Shown: positions 1 to 12,550 of the stretch, one piece after another
Layout of the letters: each line of letters starts with the position of its first letter
How positions within the stretch are numbered: the stretch's first letter is position 1
Assembly: GCA_037013495.1 (NCBI GenBank)
Contig: CM072809.1
Location: 3,348,001 to 3,412,000, forward strand
DNA length: 64,000 bases
Origin: Hippophae tibetana
Lineage: Eukaryota > Streptophyta > Magnoliopsida > Rosales > Elaeagnaceae
Reading direction: 5' to 3'
Translations under genes and position numbers: made by a program
The notes under the pieces: generated by a model
The model's database searches: none
Seen by the model: only the letters and a program-made list of their open reading frames with translations
What the model was told of the DNA's origin: nothing

Positions 1-94
1 GGCTCTAATCAACTATAAATTTCCATTTTTGCCTCCTAATGATATATTTATGCCTCAAACTAAATGATACACTTCTTATAGATGAATGCTTGAA

Positions 95-3000
95 CTAATT
101 CTTCTTTTTACCAAAGTATTGCAGGGCATAAGCTACACCCAAGATCAACAGTGGCAACAGAAACTGCAGAATTTTCGCGACAATACCTGAAGATTGATTG
201 GGCTGAGTAGCTGGCTGAGGAGTGGGCTTGTAATTTGGCTTCTCCGGCAGTGTGGTGACATCAATCTCACCCACGTAGTACTTTTGCATCATCTCCCTCG
301 CAGTATCACTATGCCCCACATCTTCAAAATCGTCGGTGGCATCTTTCTCTACAAGGATACATGTTGAAATAAATAAATTAACACTAGCAAAAAGAATCCA
401 TATTGAAAGAAATAAATTAGCACTAATATAAGTAAAGTTAGTATTCAATTTAATTACACAAATAAATAATAATAAGTAATGATAAAATAATAAGTAATAG
501 AAAAAATAAATGACATATAAATTTAATTATTTCAACTTTTCAATATAAAAAATTTATTTCAATAATAACGGCACATATAGAGAAAATTTCACTATTAAAA
601 TCAAAATGAAAATTACAAATGCCAAAAGCCACTCAAAATATTACAAACTCTAAATACACCCAAAAAAATTCTCAGTAATATATATAAGCAAACTTGTAAT
701 AATCAAATATTACTATCTTCCTCACATTGCCTGATGATGTTTCTTTCTTTTTCCTTTCGGCTTTTAATCGGCTGTGTTGACACAACACTTCAAACAAATA
801 TATCTCTATATATATGTGTCATCTTGGGTTTTAAATGCTTAGCCCAATAACAGAAAAATGAAGCACCAAAAAAACCTATTAAGAAGGACATAATTACAAA
901 ACTGTCATTCAATCTCTAATTAAATATTTCTGTTTTGTGTCACTTAAGTAATAAATCTACACATATACATAAAACGTAACAAAGTTCTTCAAATAATAAA
1001 TTTCTCAAAATATTAAATGTTAGTCATCCAAAGCTCCAAAAGGCAATCATTTACTGTAAAAATCAATCAAGTTCAAACAATGTTTAAACTTGTTGAATGA
1101 AAATGGCTTGATATCATATCAAGTAGATTATATGTAGTGGCTATCTTATTGACAATAATAACACCCAAAGACAATGTCACAAATGAAGTAATGTCTAACA
1201 TTAATGTGTTTGATATTCTCATAATACATAGTATTCTTGGTAAAGTATATTGCATTTTGATTATCAAAAATACAACAAAAGTATTCTGTTGTAAATCCAA
1301 ACCACGAACCAAATCTCTAAATCAAATGGATTCTTTCAATACTTCTGTTAAAGTATTGTAATCTGACTCTGTAGTAGACAAAACAACTCTAGACTGTAAA
1401 ATAACCTTTCAACTAATAACATAATGAGAAAGAATGAAAATATAATTTGTCAAAGATCTTCTATCCACAATTGGAGTCCATATAACTAATAACACTGCAA
1501 CTAGTATTAGAACTTTTATTATAGACCAAATCAAAATTAGAAGTGTTTCTCAAATACCTAAGTATCCATTCCATTGCTGGTCAATGACCCTTACGAGGAT
1601 TACTTATGTATCTACTAATAACACTAACAACATGTGAAATGTCTAGACGAGTACAAACCATAACGTACATTAAACTACCAATGGTACTAGCATATGAAAC
1701 CTGAGACATGTATTGCTTTACTTCCTTAGATTTTGATAAATCTAAAGAAACCCTAAAAATGCTCAGCTAACGACGTATGCACAAGTTTAGACTCTTTTAT
1801 ACCAAAGCGTTCACGAATTTTTTCAATATAACTTTTCTGAGTCAAATAAAGCCTATTTGTTTTTCTATCCCTGTATATTTCTATGCCCAAAATTTTCTTT
1901 AGTGTACCCAAATCATTCATTTTAAACTCATCCCAAGCTAAGACTTTAATTTCTGAATCTCAGACTTGTTCTTATAAGCAATAAACATGTCATCAATATA
2001 TAACAACAAATATACAGATTAACCATCATGGAATCTTTTATGATAAACACAAGTATCATAATTACTCCTAGAGTAACCATGATTAATCATAAAAGAATCA
2101 ACCCATTTATACCATTTCCTAGAAATTGCTTCAAACCATATAAAAAAATTCAATAAACAAACATTATCTTCCTTACTTGAAACAACAATCCCTTCTAATT
2201 AATGCATATACATTTGCTCCTCAAGATTTCCATGTAAGAAAGCTATCTTGACATGAAGTTCTAATTCTATGTCAAACAGTGCAATCATAGCAAGTAACAT
2301 ATGAATGAAACTATGTTTAACAAAGGGTTAAAAATACTTCATTGAAGTTAATACTCTTCTTCTGATAATAACCATTTGCACCAATTCTAAAGTAGGGTTC
2401 TTGTGAAGTGACTCGGACTATTCATTCATAGCAACCAACCACTAAGTAGACTCATCACAAGTGAGAGCTTCATGATAACTAAAAAGTTCATGCACCTTAA
2501 TAGATTTTGTCACAGATAATGCAAAAGAAACTAAGTTTGTATTTGGGTACCTCTGAGGGCGTCGAATCTATCTTATTTCTTTACCCATAGCGATACTATA
2601 TGGTTGCTCATGTTACATCTTTTACTACATCATGAGTAGAATTATGTACCTCATCCACATATGGTTGATTTGAAGTGTCCTCTTACACTTTACTAAGAGC
2701 TCCACTTTCATTTGCTCACTAATATCATGATTACCCGCAGCAATAGACTTTTTTTTCTTTTACAACATGGAAAATTCATCAAATTTAATCTCTAATAATC
2801 AAAAATTTAGGTGACTTAAGTTTAACACGCTACAATCCATAACCCTTTACTCTAGAAAGATACCCCAAAAATATACATTTCAATACCCTAGTCTCAAGCT
2901 TACCATCATTAACATGAGTATAAAAACAATAAAAAACTTTCAAATCAGAATAATTAATAGGAGTACAAGAAAATACCTCAAACGAAATCTTCAACTCAAT

Positions 3001-6000
3001 TGTAGTTAATGGAGACCGATTCATCAAATAGTAGGCATAGTTATAAGTTTCGGTCTATAATGATTTATCCAAACTAGCTTGAAAAAGCATATATCGAGCT
3101 CTTTCCAAAAGAGTCATATTCATACGTTTTACAACTCCATTTTATTGTGGTGTATTATGCATAGTATGGTGTCTCACTATGCCATTGGCAATTCTCAAAT
3201 GCTTGATCTTCTTGTCTGTTTGATTTTCTATATAAGCTTTAAATTTTACAAATTTTGAGAACACATTATTCTTATTTTTTAGAAACTACACCCAAATAAG
3301 AAAAATCATCAATAAAAGTCAACATATACTGGGCACCACCCTTAAACATAACACGAGGAAGACCCCAAAGATCTGAATGAATATAATCAACAATACCTTT
3401 CGTTTTATGGATGAATGTACTCAACTTGGCCTTGCGATGCTTTATATAGACATAATGCTTACAGAAATCAAGTCTTTCAGTTTTCTGACCACCAAGCAAA
3501 TCTTACTTGCTCAAAATAGACATCCATGTCTCACTCATACACACTAACAACATATGCCATAATCGAGTAATATATAAATCTTGATTTGACAAGGACGAAA
3601 CTGAAACACTGCCAATGACAGTGCTACCCTGAAGCACATAGAGACATCGCGATCAGTGTTCTTAAATAACAACCAAAGCACCCTTACTGATTCTTAAAAC
3701 TCCACATTCAAAGTCCCAAAGATATTAGGTTCTTTTTTTAAATCTGAAACATGATGAACATCTTTCAAAGTCCTAACAATATCACCATACATATTACTGC
3801 GGATAGTACCAAGACAAATAACCTTACAGGATACATTGCTTCCTATCACAACAACAACCCCATCAATAGACAGATAAGAAACAAACCAGTCCTTATTGGG
3901 GCACATATGATAAATGCAACCTGAATCAAGAATTCAAATATCTCCAGGAAAAGAAAAACCAACAAATTCTCACCATTGGAACCAAAACTATCTGCAATTG
4001 TGATAGATTTTCTTTCCTTTGAGTTTCGAACAATTAGCTTTCCAATTCCCTACTTGATAACAATAGTTGCATTCATCTTTTCTTTTTTTGAATTTGGATC
4101 TAAACTTACATCTATTGTTGCTTACTTTTTTCTTACTTTCTACCTTTGACAAATAAATGATTACTACTATCATTGTTGCCAATACACATTTTTTTCTTCA
4201 ACTCTCTAGAATTCAAAGTTATTTTGACATCTTTCAAAGGAATAGTGTCTCGTCTATATAGCAACCAACAAAATGTTCAAACGAATGAGGTAAAGAACAT
4301 AATAGAACTAAGGCATGATCTTTATCATCAATTTTAATATCACCATTTTTTAGATCACGAATAATTTTAATAAATTCATCAAGGTGATCATGTAAAAAGG
4401 TACATTTTGACATTCTGAAAGTACACAAGTATTGCTTCAATAACCGATTTGCCAAAGACTTAGTCATATACACTCTCCAATTTAATCCATAACCCAAGGG
4501 GAGTTTCTTATCAACAATCTCGTGTAATACCTCATCATACAAGGAAAACTGAATTGAACTAAGAGAACATTTTTCATCAATACCCAAAAGCTCAAAATAA
4601 ATCCAAAATAGCAAACTTGATCAACCCCAATCGGTAACAGAATAACCCAAATCTCTAATACTAATTTATAATAAATTAGCACTAACGAAAACAAAATTCG
4701 GATCTAATTTGGTTGCATAAATAAATAATTATGGGTAACAACAAAATAATAAAAAATGAGAAAAATAAATGACACAAAGATTTAATTGATTCAATTTTTC
4801 AATGTGAAAAATCTATTTTATCGATGATGGCACACCGAGATAATTCAACTATAAAAATCCAAATGAAGAGTATAAACACCGATTAACACCAATTGTTTAA
4901 AAGCCACTTAAAATAACACAAACCTTAAATATACCCAAAATAGTTCTTGCTAATTTATCGATAATATAGCAAGATAAATAATCAAATATTACCAAAAGAA
5001 GAGAGAAAAAGGAGACTATTGGCCTCAAGTGTTGTCTTCCTCACGTTGGCTGATAATGTTTCTTTCTTTTTCCTTTTGGCTTCTATTCGGGTGTGTGTTG
5101 ACACAGAACTTCAAACAAATATATCTTTATATATGTGTGTCATCTGGGGCTTTAAATGCTTAGCCCCATAAGAGAAAAGTGAAGCACCAAAAGAGCCTAT
5201 TAAGGAGGATGTAATTACAAAACTGCCATTCTATCTCCAATTAAATGGTGCTGTTTTGTGTCACTTAAATAACACATGTTCAAATAAACTCTGGTCTATA
5301 TTCACATAATAGCTTTTCATGGAACATCTTAACTGGTAAATAGACAAGGATAAAAAAATAGTGAGATTATTACAAGTTGGTGCATAATCATACCTACTGC
5401 TAATAGCAAGACTTCATCTCCACCAGGATGTTCTTCCAGAAATGAGGTGACATCATATACCTGCAGTAGTGTAGAGTTTCAAGATATACTAGATAGAAAA
5501 AGAGTTAACTGGTTTTATATCCACCTATAACCACGAAGTAATTAGAGGATGGCAAAGAAATCAAAAGGCACTTCAAGGATTTGGGTTGGTTAGTCTATTG
5601 CAAGGTACAGAGAGTTCAAAGTGTAATTCAAGTGAATTGGGAATAACAGAAACATAATAACATAAAATTATTCAAAATATTCCTAGCATTTTAAAGGTTT
5701 ATACCTTCAAACTCTTGTTGTCTCCTTTGTGTGAAATCAAGAGTAAACACATAGAACATAGTTTCAGCAGACGTTTCTGAATAAGGATTTTCAGGAATCA
5801 AAATGTCATTAAACAAAATAAAATGGATGCGATCTGCTGCTTGGTTTGATTTTAGATAGATTGTCCACAAATTGTTTGATTGTCAATCTAACTTTGTAGC
5901 AATTTACATGAAAAGAAGTCCAGAAATCATTTTCCTCTTTGTTATTAAAAAACACAAGTCCTTTTGATACCATCCATTTCTATGTCACTTTCTTCTTTGA

Positions 6001-8870
6001 GAATTCAGAAAATGCAAGTGCAAGCGCCTTTTAGTCATATAAGAAGAATTCAGAAAATACTATGCACCTTCAAGTAAAATTTAAATAGGATTTTTTTTAA
6101 ATAAACATTTACACGCTCAAGCACGTTTGCTCTAAGTGCCTACAAGAAGCAATTGCAATTGCATTACAAGACAGATATGCCCATATCCAAATAGGAAAGT
6201 TCAATATGCAAAAATCTAATATGGAAAACCCATGGATACCTTCTAATATGTCAATTTTTCATTTTATTTTTCATGTCCAATTGAAGAGCTCCGTATGTAG
6301 GGGAAGCAACGGTACAAACATTATTAAATTATAGGGATCTATGTATGAATTTCGTTAAAGTTTGGGAACCAATTATACACTTTAGTCTAAATTATAATCT
6401 ATCAAAAATTATTTTATAAATATAAACGTCTATTATTCCTTAATATTACAAATAATTTATAGACAAAAAAAAATTATTGTGTCTTGGAACACAAACACAA
6501 ACTAACCCACAAACGTGATGCAGTGTGTCTGTACATGTCCCAAATTGCTTAGGAAGGTAAGTAGTAATGTACTTATAAGGGATGAGTATTCTCTAAATGG
6601 CATGACATGTTTCAGAGTTTTCCCCTAGAAGCAAAGTCATGAGGTCCCGCTAAACTGTTAAGTCATAACTGTGGGTCCGTTGATTTTGCGATTATAGACC
6701 AAAACGGATAATCTCGTACCACATGAAGTAGATCTCACTCGACTGTAAACAGACAAATTCATTGTTCTATATCAGGTGGTATCAGAGTGAGATTCATGTG
6801 GATCCAATGGAGCATAATAAAAGTATTTCATGAAAAGAATTTCAAGAATTTCATAAAGAGGTTAATCAAGCTCTTAATAAACTGTTTACATCATTGACGT
6901 TATTAAATAAAAATATAAATCAATCTCCAATTCAAAAAAGATTACTAAAAAACTCAAAATCAAGATCTTACTCAAGTGAAAAAGATGATCAAACACATCG
7001 TTAAGTATAAACCGTCAAAAAAGAAAGACTCACCTAAAGCTTTAAAAGTGGAAGAACAATCTTTTGAAAACAAGGTTCCTAAGATAATTTTGGTCGAAGA
7101 TAAAAATGATCATATTATTGGGGCCAACAAACTTATGTTAAAAATCATACAAAATCAAACGAAAGAATTTAAAAAAGATATATATTTATAAGATGAGTTA
7201 GTCCCAAATCTCAAAATTATCTCCATAAAAGAAGGTTCAAATATCATGGCAATTATACATGTTACTGAAATTAAAGAATCAAATGTTTTCACTATTTTCA
7301 AATACAATCAATTTTTTGACATAACAACAAATTATTTTCCAAAACAACAAGAGTTGTCAAATCTTTTTCAAAATACCGAGTCATATTTTATTATTCCATA
7401 ACTTGTTGAAAATTTAATTTTAAAGGTGAACATGTAGACAATATTTGGTTAATATTGTTCAAGGAAGTGAAACAACAAGAAAAATCAATTTTGAAGATCT
7501 ATGAATGCTACAAGCATTATTATTCTCATTTGAAGAAAATTCGAGTACGGATTTTAAATAAGTAGAGGAGAATAATACGAGACAAGATTAGAAAAGATAA
7601 ATTAATTTATTTTGTTTAGAGTTTTTATTTAGAGTTGTATTAAAATAACATCTTATTTTGTTTACAGTTCTATTTCTTATGTACTATTAGAGTTCTACAT
7701 AGAAACCTTTATCTAGAGTTCTTTTTTTGTTTGCATTACTAGAGTCCCACGTAGAAACTTTATGAACTATTCTAGGGACTTTTCAACTATAAATAGCTAG
7801 ACTTTATGCTTGTATAAGACATCCTAAAAAATTATGTTGTAGTGTGTCTATACATGTCACACATTACTATGAAGTTAAGTGGTGATGTGCTTATAAGATA
7901 TGAGTATTCTCTAAATGACATTATACGTTTTGAGGTTTTTCCTTAGAAATAAAATCATGAGTTCCCACTAAACTTACAGTTATGGACCAAAGCAGGCAAT
8001 CTCGTACCACATGGAATAGATTTCACCCTGCTGTAAGCGGACGAAATAACTGTTATGTATCAGTTGGTGTCAGAGTCATGATCTTATGGGGTCATATCAG
8101 AGTCATGACACCCAAAGTAGAGGTGTATGATGCATTGTGTATGTACATGTCTCACGTTACTCAGAAAACTAAGTAGTGATATACTTATAAAGGGTGAGTA
8201 TTCTCTAAATAACATAATATGTTTTGGGATTTCTCTCTAAAAGTAAAGCCATGAGATATTGCCAAACTATCAAATCATGATTGTGACTCCGCTAAACTTA
8301 CAGTTATGGATCAAAACGGACAATCTCGTATCACGTGAAGTAGGTTCCACTGCATTGTAAGTAGATGGATGAATCGTTCTATATCAAAACACAACACGAT
8401 TGTCACCCCTATATATGTATCATACAAAAAAACCTTACGGGAAAAAGAGCTTGCAACAGGCCTAGAGGAAGCAGGATTCAAAGAATCGCATGCACCAATC
8501 TCAGTCCATTGGTCCTTTCAATCTGGCCTTTTTCTCCCTGAGGCCTTGACATTGTGTAAAATGAATATTTGTTCCGCATGCAGATAGATGCCTTTAATCC
8601 AATGTCCAAACCAAACCAAACGCTAATAGGAAGCCTTTGCTTTAGATCAACATAAAGTGTACATGAAATTTTAAGACAATAACATTTCTAACATACCCAG
8701 GAATGGAATCGATTCAAGCATATGCAAAATAGTAGGCACGAGCAACCGTTAGAGATTCAAGAAAGAGATCTGACCTTTCCGGAGATGATAATCCAGCAAT
8801 CTTTCTTGTGGTTGTGCTCCGCCACTTCATTAAAGGTTACTACTTTAGAATCTGAAGTCATATCTGCCAT
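95..8870 (-). CDS. CYB5: Cytochrome b5, ER tail-anchored (3 exons)
   Basis: Small haem protein that passes electrons to ER desaturases, hydroxylases and P450s. Exons on the minus strand: 8870-8775 (32 codons, starts MADMTSDSK), 5460-5394 (67 bp) and 348-95 (stop at 95). Introns have GT donors and AG acceptors, and phases agree (0, then 1), giving 417 bp, 138 aa, the usual length for plant cytochrome b5. Exon 1 encodes the CW motif before the haem site, exon 2 carries HPGG (axial His43), exon 3 carries the second axial His67 in DVGHSD. Residues about 112-132 are hydrophobic, followed by a basic GKKKN tail, so a C-terminal ER anchor is expected. Both introns (about 3.3 and 5.0 kb) are unusually long for this family because of transposon insertions. 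The frame itself looks intact. The acceptor of exon 3 could also be two bases downstream. Confidence 0.93.
362..5275 (-). mobile_element. Decayed Ty1/copia retrotransposon inside cytochrome b5 intron 2
   Basis: Minus-strand element with two diverged LTR-like arms, about 362-1000 (3' arm) and 4670-5275 (5' arm), which share long blocks of sequence; exact ends are uncertain. Between them, read in minus orientation, are fragments of Gag (4614-4234), a zinc knuckle with CNYC but a damaged His position (4182-3988), protease/pre-integrase (3906-3694), integrase (3499-3272, with HSDLWG and FIDDFS), the integrase C-terminal region (3027-2830, CIFLGY), and then reverse transcriptase and RNase H scattered with stops down to about 1073. 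Order and motifs are those of copia Pol. Many stops and frameshifts make it non-functional. It has the same orientation as the host gene. Confidence 0.85.
6516..8386 (+). mobile_element. LTR element with three LTR copies in cytochrome b5 intron 1
   Basis: Three related copies of a repeat of about 259 bp lie in the same orientation: 6516-6774, 7835-8062 and 8128-8386. Each starts TG and ends CA (consensus end near GTTCTATATCA). The first is followed by GGTGGTATCAGAG, a tRNA-Met primer-binding site. The third is separated from the second by only about 65 bp, which itself begins with a degenerate primer-binding site (TTGGTGTCAGAG). A near-perfect 5-bp duplication, AAACG at 6511 and AAACA at 8387, flanks the whole unit, so it probably inserted as one element. 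The interior (6775-7834) carries a broken, lysine-rich reading frame (for example 6976-7191) perhaps derived from a gag gene, and a TATA-like stretch near 7785. No pol is seen. Confidence 0.75.
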
Positions 8871-9640
8871 ACTACCTCTGTCCAAAAGAAGTCAAACAGA
8901 CCCAAAAAAAATCGGTCAAACCGCTTAGAAAGTTTAGAAGTAAAAGTTCGTGAAATCAGCTAGAAATGATCTGGAGTCATGAAGTGTGTCTTACATGAGA
9001 ATGAACGGTGGTGTGGTGATATAGATTTTAGACGGAGCTTTGTCAGGTTACTTTTGTTAAATGACCTTGAACTACGATACGGACTATAGGCTATAACTAT
9101 AGCCTAATGAAATTTTATTTTATTTTCTCGATGAACCCAGATCTGTAAATATATTATATAACTGCTCAACTTTCAGGGAGGAAACATCAATACAGATCTA
9201 TAAATATATTATTAACTGTTACCCAAATTTCAGTAATCAAGAATTTTTATAATTATTATATTAAATATAAGAGATTTTATAATTTTTTAAAATAAATATT
9301 TTAATTCCCTAATTTTTAAATTATTCATTTATATTATTATAATTGTTTATTTTAATAAATTATAAATATAAAAATATTTATTTTATAATAATAAGATTAA
9401 TAGCATATTACTTAAAGTTAATAAATGATTAATTTAAAAATATTATTAAATATTTAATGTATAATTTAATAAGGATGAGAATGTGTTTATTTTGTAATAA
9501 TTACATCAATTTATGAACTTTTTTCCTATTACTAATATTTTCAAAATAAAAATGTGTTAATTATTCATTCTATAATTATAATTAAAAATAAACAGTTTAA
9601 TGTGCCTGGCATATATGTTAGACATGAAACCCCCAACGCT
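8871..9640. other. Upstream region of cytochrome b5, AT-rich
   Basis: Presumed 5' leader and promoter of the minus-strand cytochrome b5 gene, running into DNA of very high AT content from about 9240. No other gene is visible. A specific TATA box cannot be assigned with confidence because TA-rich runs are everywhere. Confidence 0.4.
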
Positions 9641-10590
9641 TTCCAACAATACAACGGCAAGATGAAGACAATTTTTCATTAGAGATGAGATGTTTACACA
9701 ATTATTATTAAAAATGGACACGCTAATTCACAAGAAGGTCTATAGAATAAGTTATGGAAGTCAGAATTGCATGAACATCATAAAATGCTCATTTGAAAAA
9801 TATTTAACAGTGCACTTCCTCGAAAAAAAAAATTATAGAAAGACATATGCCTTTAGAGATTACTTATGTCCATTATGCCATAAGAAATTTAAAGATATAG
9901 AACAATTTTTCATTGGGTGTAAAATTTTACATTCCTAGTGGTTCTATTAGAAATGGAATCTGTTATAGAGATTTATGCAACATCTAGATATACAAACTTA
10001 TATTAATTGTATTGTATCTCCTCCAAAAAGTCATGCCCAACAATATTTCTTCCATTGAATTTACCTTAACTGCAACAATCAATGTTTGAAACATTGGGGT
10101 GGCTTCATAATCTGGTTCTATTCCAAGGGAAAAATATCAAAATTTTGTTCATGTTTTTAAGTTGATTTCAATCAGAGTTAATGAATTTAAAGACTCTCTA
10201 TTGCAAAGGGCAATTGTTCCAGGGGATTCTGTAGAGGAAACTTTTTGTTTTTCCTATAAATTGGCAAGTACCTACAAGAGGAGGAGTCAAAACTAATTTT
10301 GATGATGCATAGACTAATGGCAGAATTGTAGTAGGTTTTGTTCTTAGGAGCCATCTCAGGAAATTTATCTATGACTGGACTAAAAGTTTGCATCTTAATT
10401 CACCATAGATAACAAAGACATGTGCTTTCTTCTATGCTTATCAGGAAGCACTAATTTGAAAGCACAAGTCTATATATGTAGAAGAAGATAGCAAATGTCT
10501 GATTGAGGCATCCATACTGTAATCAAATTATCACAACCTTCAACCTAAGTCCAAAGATCTTTTATTTGACATGAATAATAGTTTAGTTAA
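9640..10590 (+). mobile_element. LINE (non-LTR retrotransposon) 3' relic
   Basis: The frame at 9690-9938 encodes CPLCHKKFKDIEQFFIGC, which resembles the zinc-binding end of plant LINE reverse transcriptases (CPLC then a spaced Cys). Downstream, around 10170-10540 in mixed frames with stops, there are RNase H-like pieces, including a segment reading YQEAL and, further on, VEEDSKCLIEA, similar to the E-x-D-S helix region of LINE RNase H. The rest of the LINE is missing and the copy is full of stops, so it is a dead 3' fragment. Confidence 0.55.
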
Positions 10591-11006
10591 ATTCTCAATG
10601 ATTTCAATCAGGTGAATTCTTAAATATTTTAATTATTTAGTTAATTGAGCTTTTTATAGTCATTTTGAAGAAAAAGTTAAATCGTCTCATTTGCTCTAAT
10701 TTATTAGTTTGTAAATACTTTTCAAGTGGATTAAGGCAGTACTTATTGTCTATTTTATTAGGAAAAAAATTATAATTAAAAAGATTTACAGAATTAATTA
10801 AATTCAATGTTTTATTAGTTATTATGGAATTAATTTATTATTAATGAAAAATGAATATTATAGTAAAATTTTAATTATGATAATATAATCAAGTAGACTT
10901 TTTTTTTCTTCCTTTATTTTGTCAAAAACCTATCACTCGCTACATACTTGGGTAAGTGAAAAGACAGAGCTAACATTATGCAATAATATTTTAACTATGA
11001 CGATTG

Positions 11007-11591
11007 TGTTGGAGTCCCACATCGCCCAGAGAAGCCAACAATGTGCTGGTTATAAGTCTGGGTGGCCCCTTTCCTGATAAACGCGTTTTGAGGGAAACAT
11101 TGGGCTACCCAGCTTTCAATTTGGTATCAGAGCTGATCCTGAGAGTCCTGATGTGCCCGCTTCCTTGAGTTCCCCGGTGTCTGGTTGCTGTACCGGCCGG
11201 GTATCGGTCTTTGTGGTATCCCCGTCCGATGTGAAGGGGAGTGTTGGAGTCCCACATCGCCCAGAGAAGCCAGCAATGTGGTGGTTATAAGTCTAGGTGG
11301 CTCATTTCCTGATAAACACGTTTTGAGGAAAACATTGGACTACCTAGCTTTCAATTTAGTATCAGAATTGATCCTGGGGGTCCCGATGTACCCGCTTCCC
11401 TGAGTTCCCCAGTGTCTGGTTGTTGTGTCGGCCGGATATCGGTCTTTGCGGTGTCCCCGTCCGATGTGAGGGGGAGTGTTGGAGTCCCATATCGCCCAAA
11501 GAAGCCAATAATGTGCTGATTATAAGTCTGTGTAACCCCTTTCTTGATAAACGCGTTTTGAGGAAAACATTGGACTGCGTAGCTTTCAATT
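11007..11591 (+). mobile_element. TRIM-type miniature LTR element, LTR-I-LTR-I-LTR
   Basis: Three copies of an LTR of about 115 bp start at 11007, 11242 and 11477 (each TGTTGGAGTCCCA), giving an exact 235-bp period. The first two are followed by the primer-binding site TGGTATCAGAGC or a mutated form, then about 120 bp of GC-richer interior ending in a purine tract (AGGGGAG) just before the next LTR. No coding capacity. A 5-bp duplication, GATTG, is present at 11002-11006 and 11592-11596. This fits a terminal-repeat retrotransposon in miniature whose central unit is tandemly doubled; such elements need the enzymes of autonomous relatives to move. Confidence 0.85.
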
Positions 11592-11832
11592 GATTGGCCT
11601 TACATACCTAAGATTTTTTTATTATTTTTTCTTTATCATACATGAGTTTCTTGTACACCATAGATAACGAAACGCCAATGCTATCGTATGTGAAACGTAG
11701 GTCATAAACTATCTTAAATCACACTCCACCAGAAGTGGAAGCTTACCGTGAAGAATCAGAGCCCTTTTCCCCTTTAACCACTCAAACCATTCTCTGGTTT
11801 ATTTTCATAACATATATTATCCATCATCCATC

Positions 11833-12530
11833 CTAATTTAAAAGGCCGCTGCTGGGGTCATCCTTTGGATGGAATCCATCAGTAGCTGGCTTCCGAAGCA
11901 GAGCAACGTGAACCCCAGGATCATGGTGAGTGCAAAAACTGTCATACATAATGGAATTGATAACCCCTTGGACATTGCTGTTCATGAATGCTCCAATTGG
12001 CACTCCATTTTTTGCCTTCTCTTTATGACCAGTCTTTTCCTTCTTTGCTTTTGGGGTTCCTTCATCACTCTCACCGCTGCTAGAGCTTCCAGACCCATTT
12101 TTCGAAATATAATTTGTGTTTCCACCAACTTGTTTCTTAGGGGATTCAATTACTTTCATAAAAACACCTTTGTTTTCCCCCGCAATTGTTGTAACTTTCA
12201 TGCCCATAGGTTCATCAGAATCTGATAACTTTTTCACTGTGCCTTTCTCTTTTGTTTGCGTTACCCTGGGTACTACTTGCTTTCCATTATGAAAAATGCC
12301 AGCACTCTGAGTCTCACGAAGATGATAACGCTGGGCCATCACAGTTTTCTGCTGTCTCTGCTTCTTTCTCTGTTGGGATTATGGGTTTAGTGTCTGCAGT
12401 GGGTTTTACTTGAGCAGGTGATAGGTTGAGAGAGGGTGGTCGAGCAGTAGGCTTCGGCTGAGATGACTCTGGTGTGGACTGAGCTGCACAGGCTTTATAG
12501 TTCTCCGGGGTTGAGTAGCCATAATGACAA
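11833..12530 (-). CDS. Uncharacterised plant protein with C-terminal CTHHDPGVH motif
   Basis: The clear frame is 12342-11833 (169 codons from an internal ATG). It is hydrophilic and Ser/Lys-rich in the middle (a GSGSSSSGESDEG run) and ends with a conserved-looking block, NSNVQGVINSIMYDSFCTHHDPGVH, positioned about 40 residues before the stop. I remember similar CTHHDPGVH blocks in small plant proteins of unknown function. Upstream, 12530-12345 is open in another frame and reads as a Pro/Ser/Thr-rich segment (PENYKACAAQ, then SSQPKPTARPPSLNL), so the true 5' part probably lies there, joined by a small intron or broken by a frameshift. The first exon is not identified. No function is assigned. 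Confidence 0.6.
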
Positions 12531-12550
12531 ACTAGTGTTTTAAACGAGAA

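Noticed and set aside
6775-7834. Endogenous pararetrovirus (caulimovirid) interior
   Set aside because: A tRNA-Met site and TATA-like sequence alone are not enough; flanking LTRs and TSD point to an LTR element and no viral domain is readable.
8369-8587. Small gene in cytochrome b5 intron 1
   Set aside because: The frame straddles the end of the third LTR and the flank; no domain.
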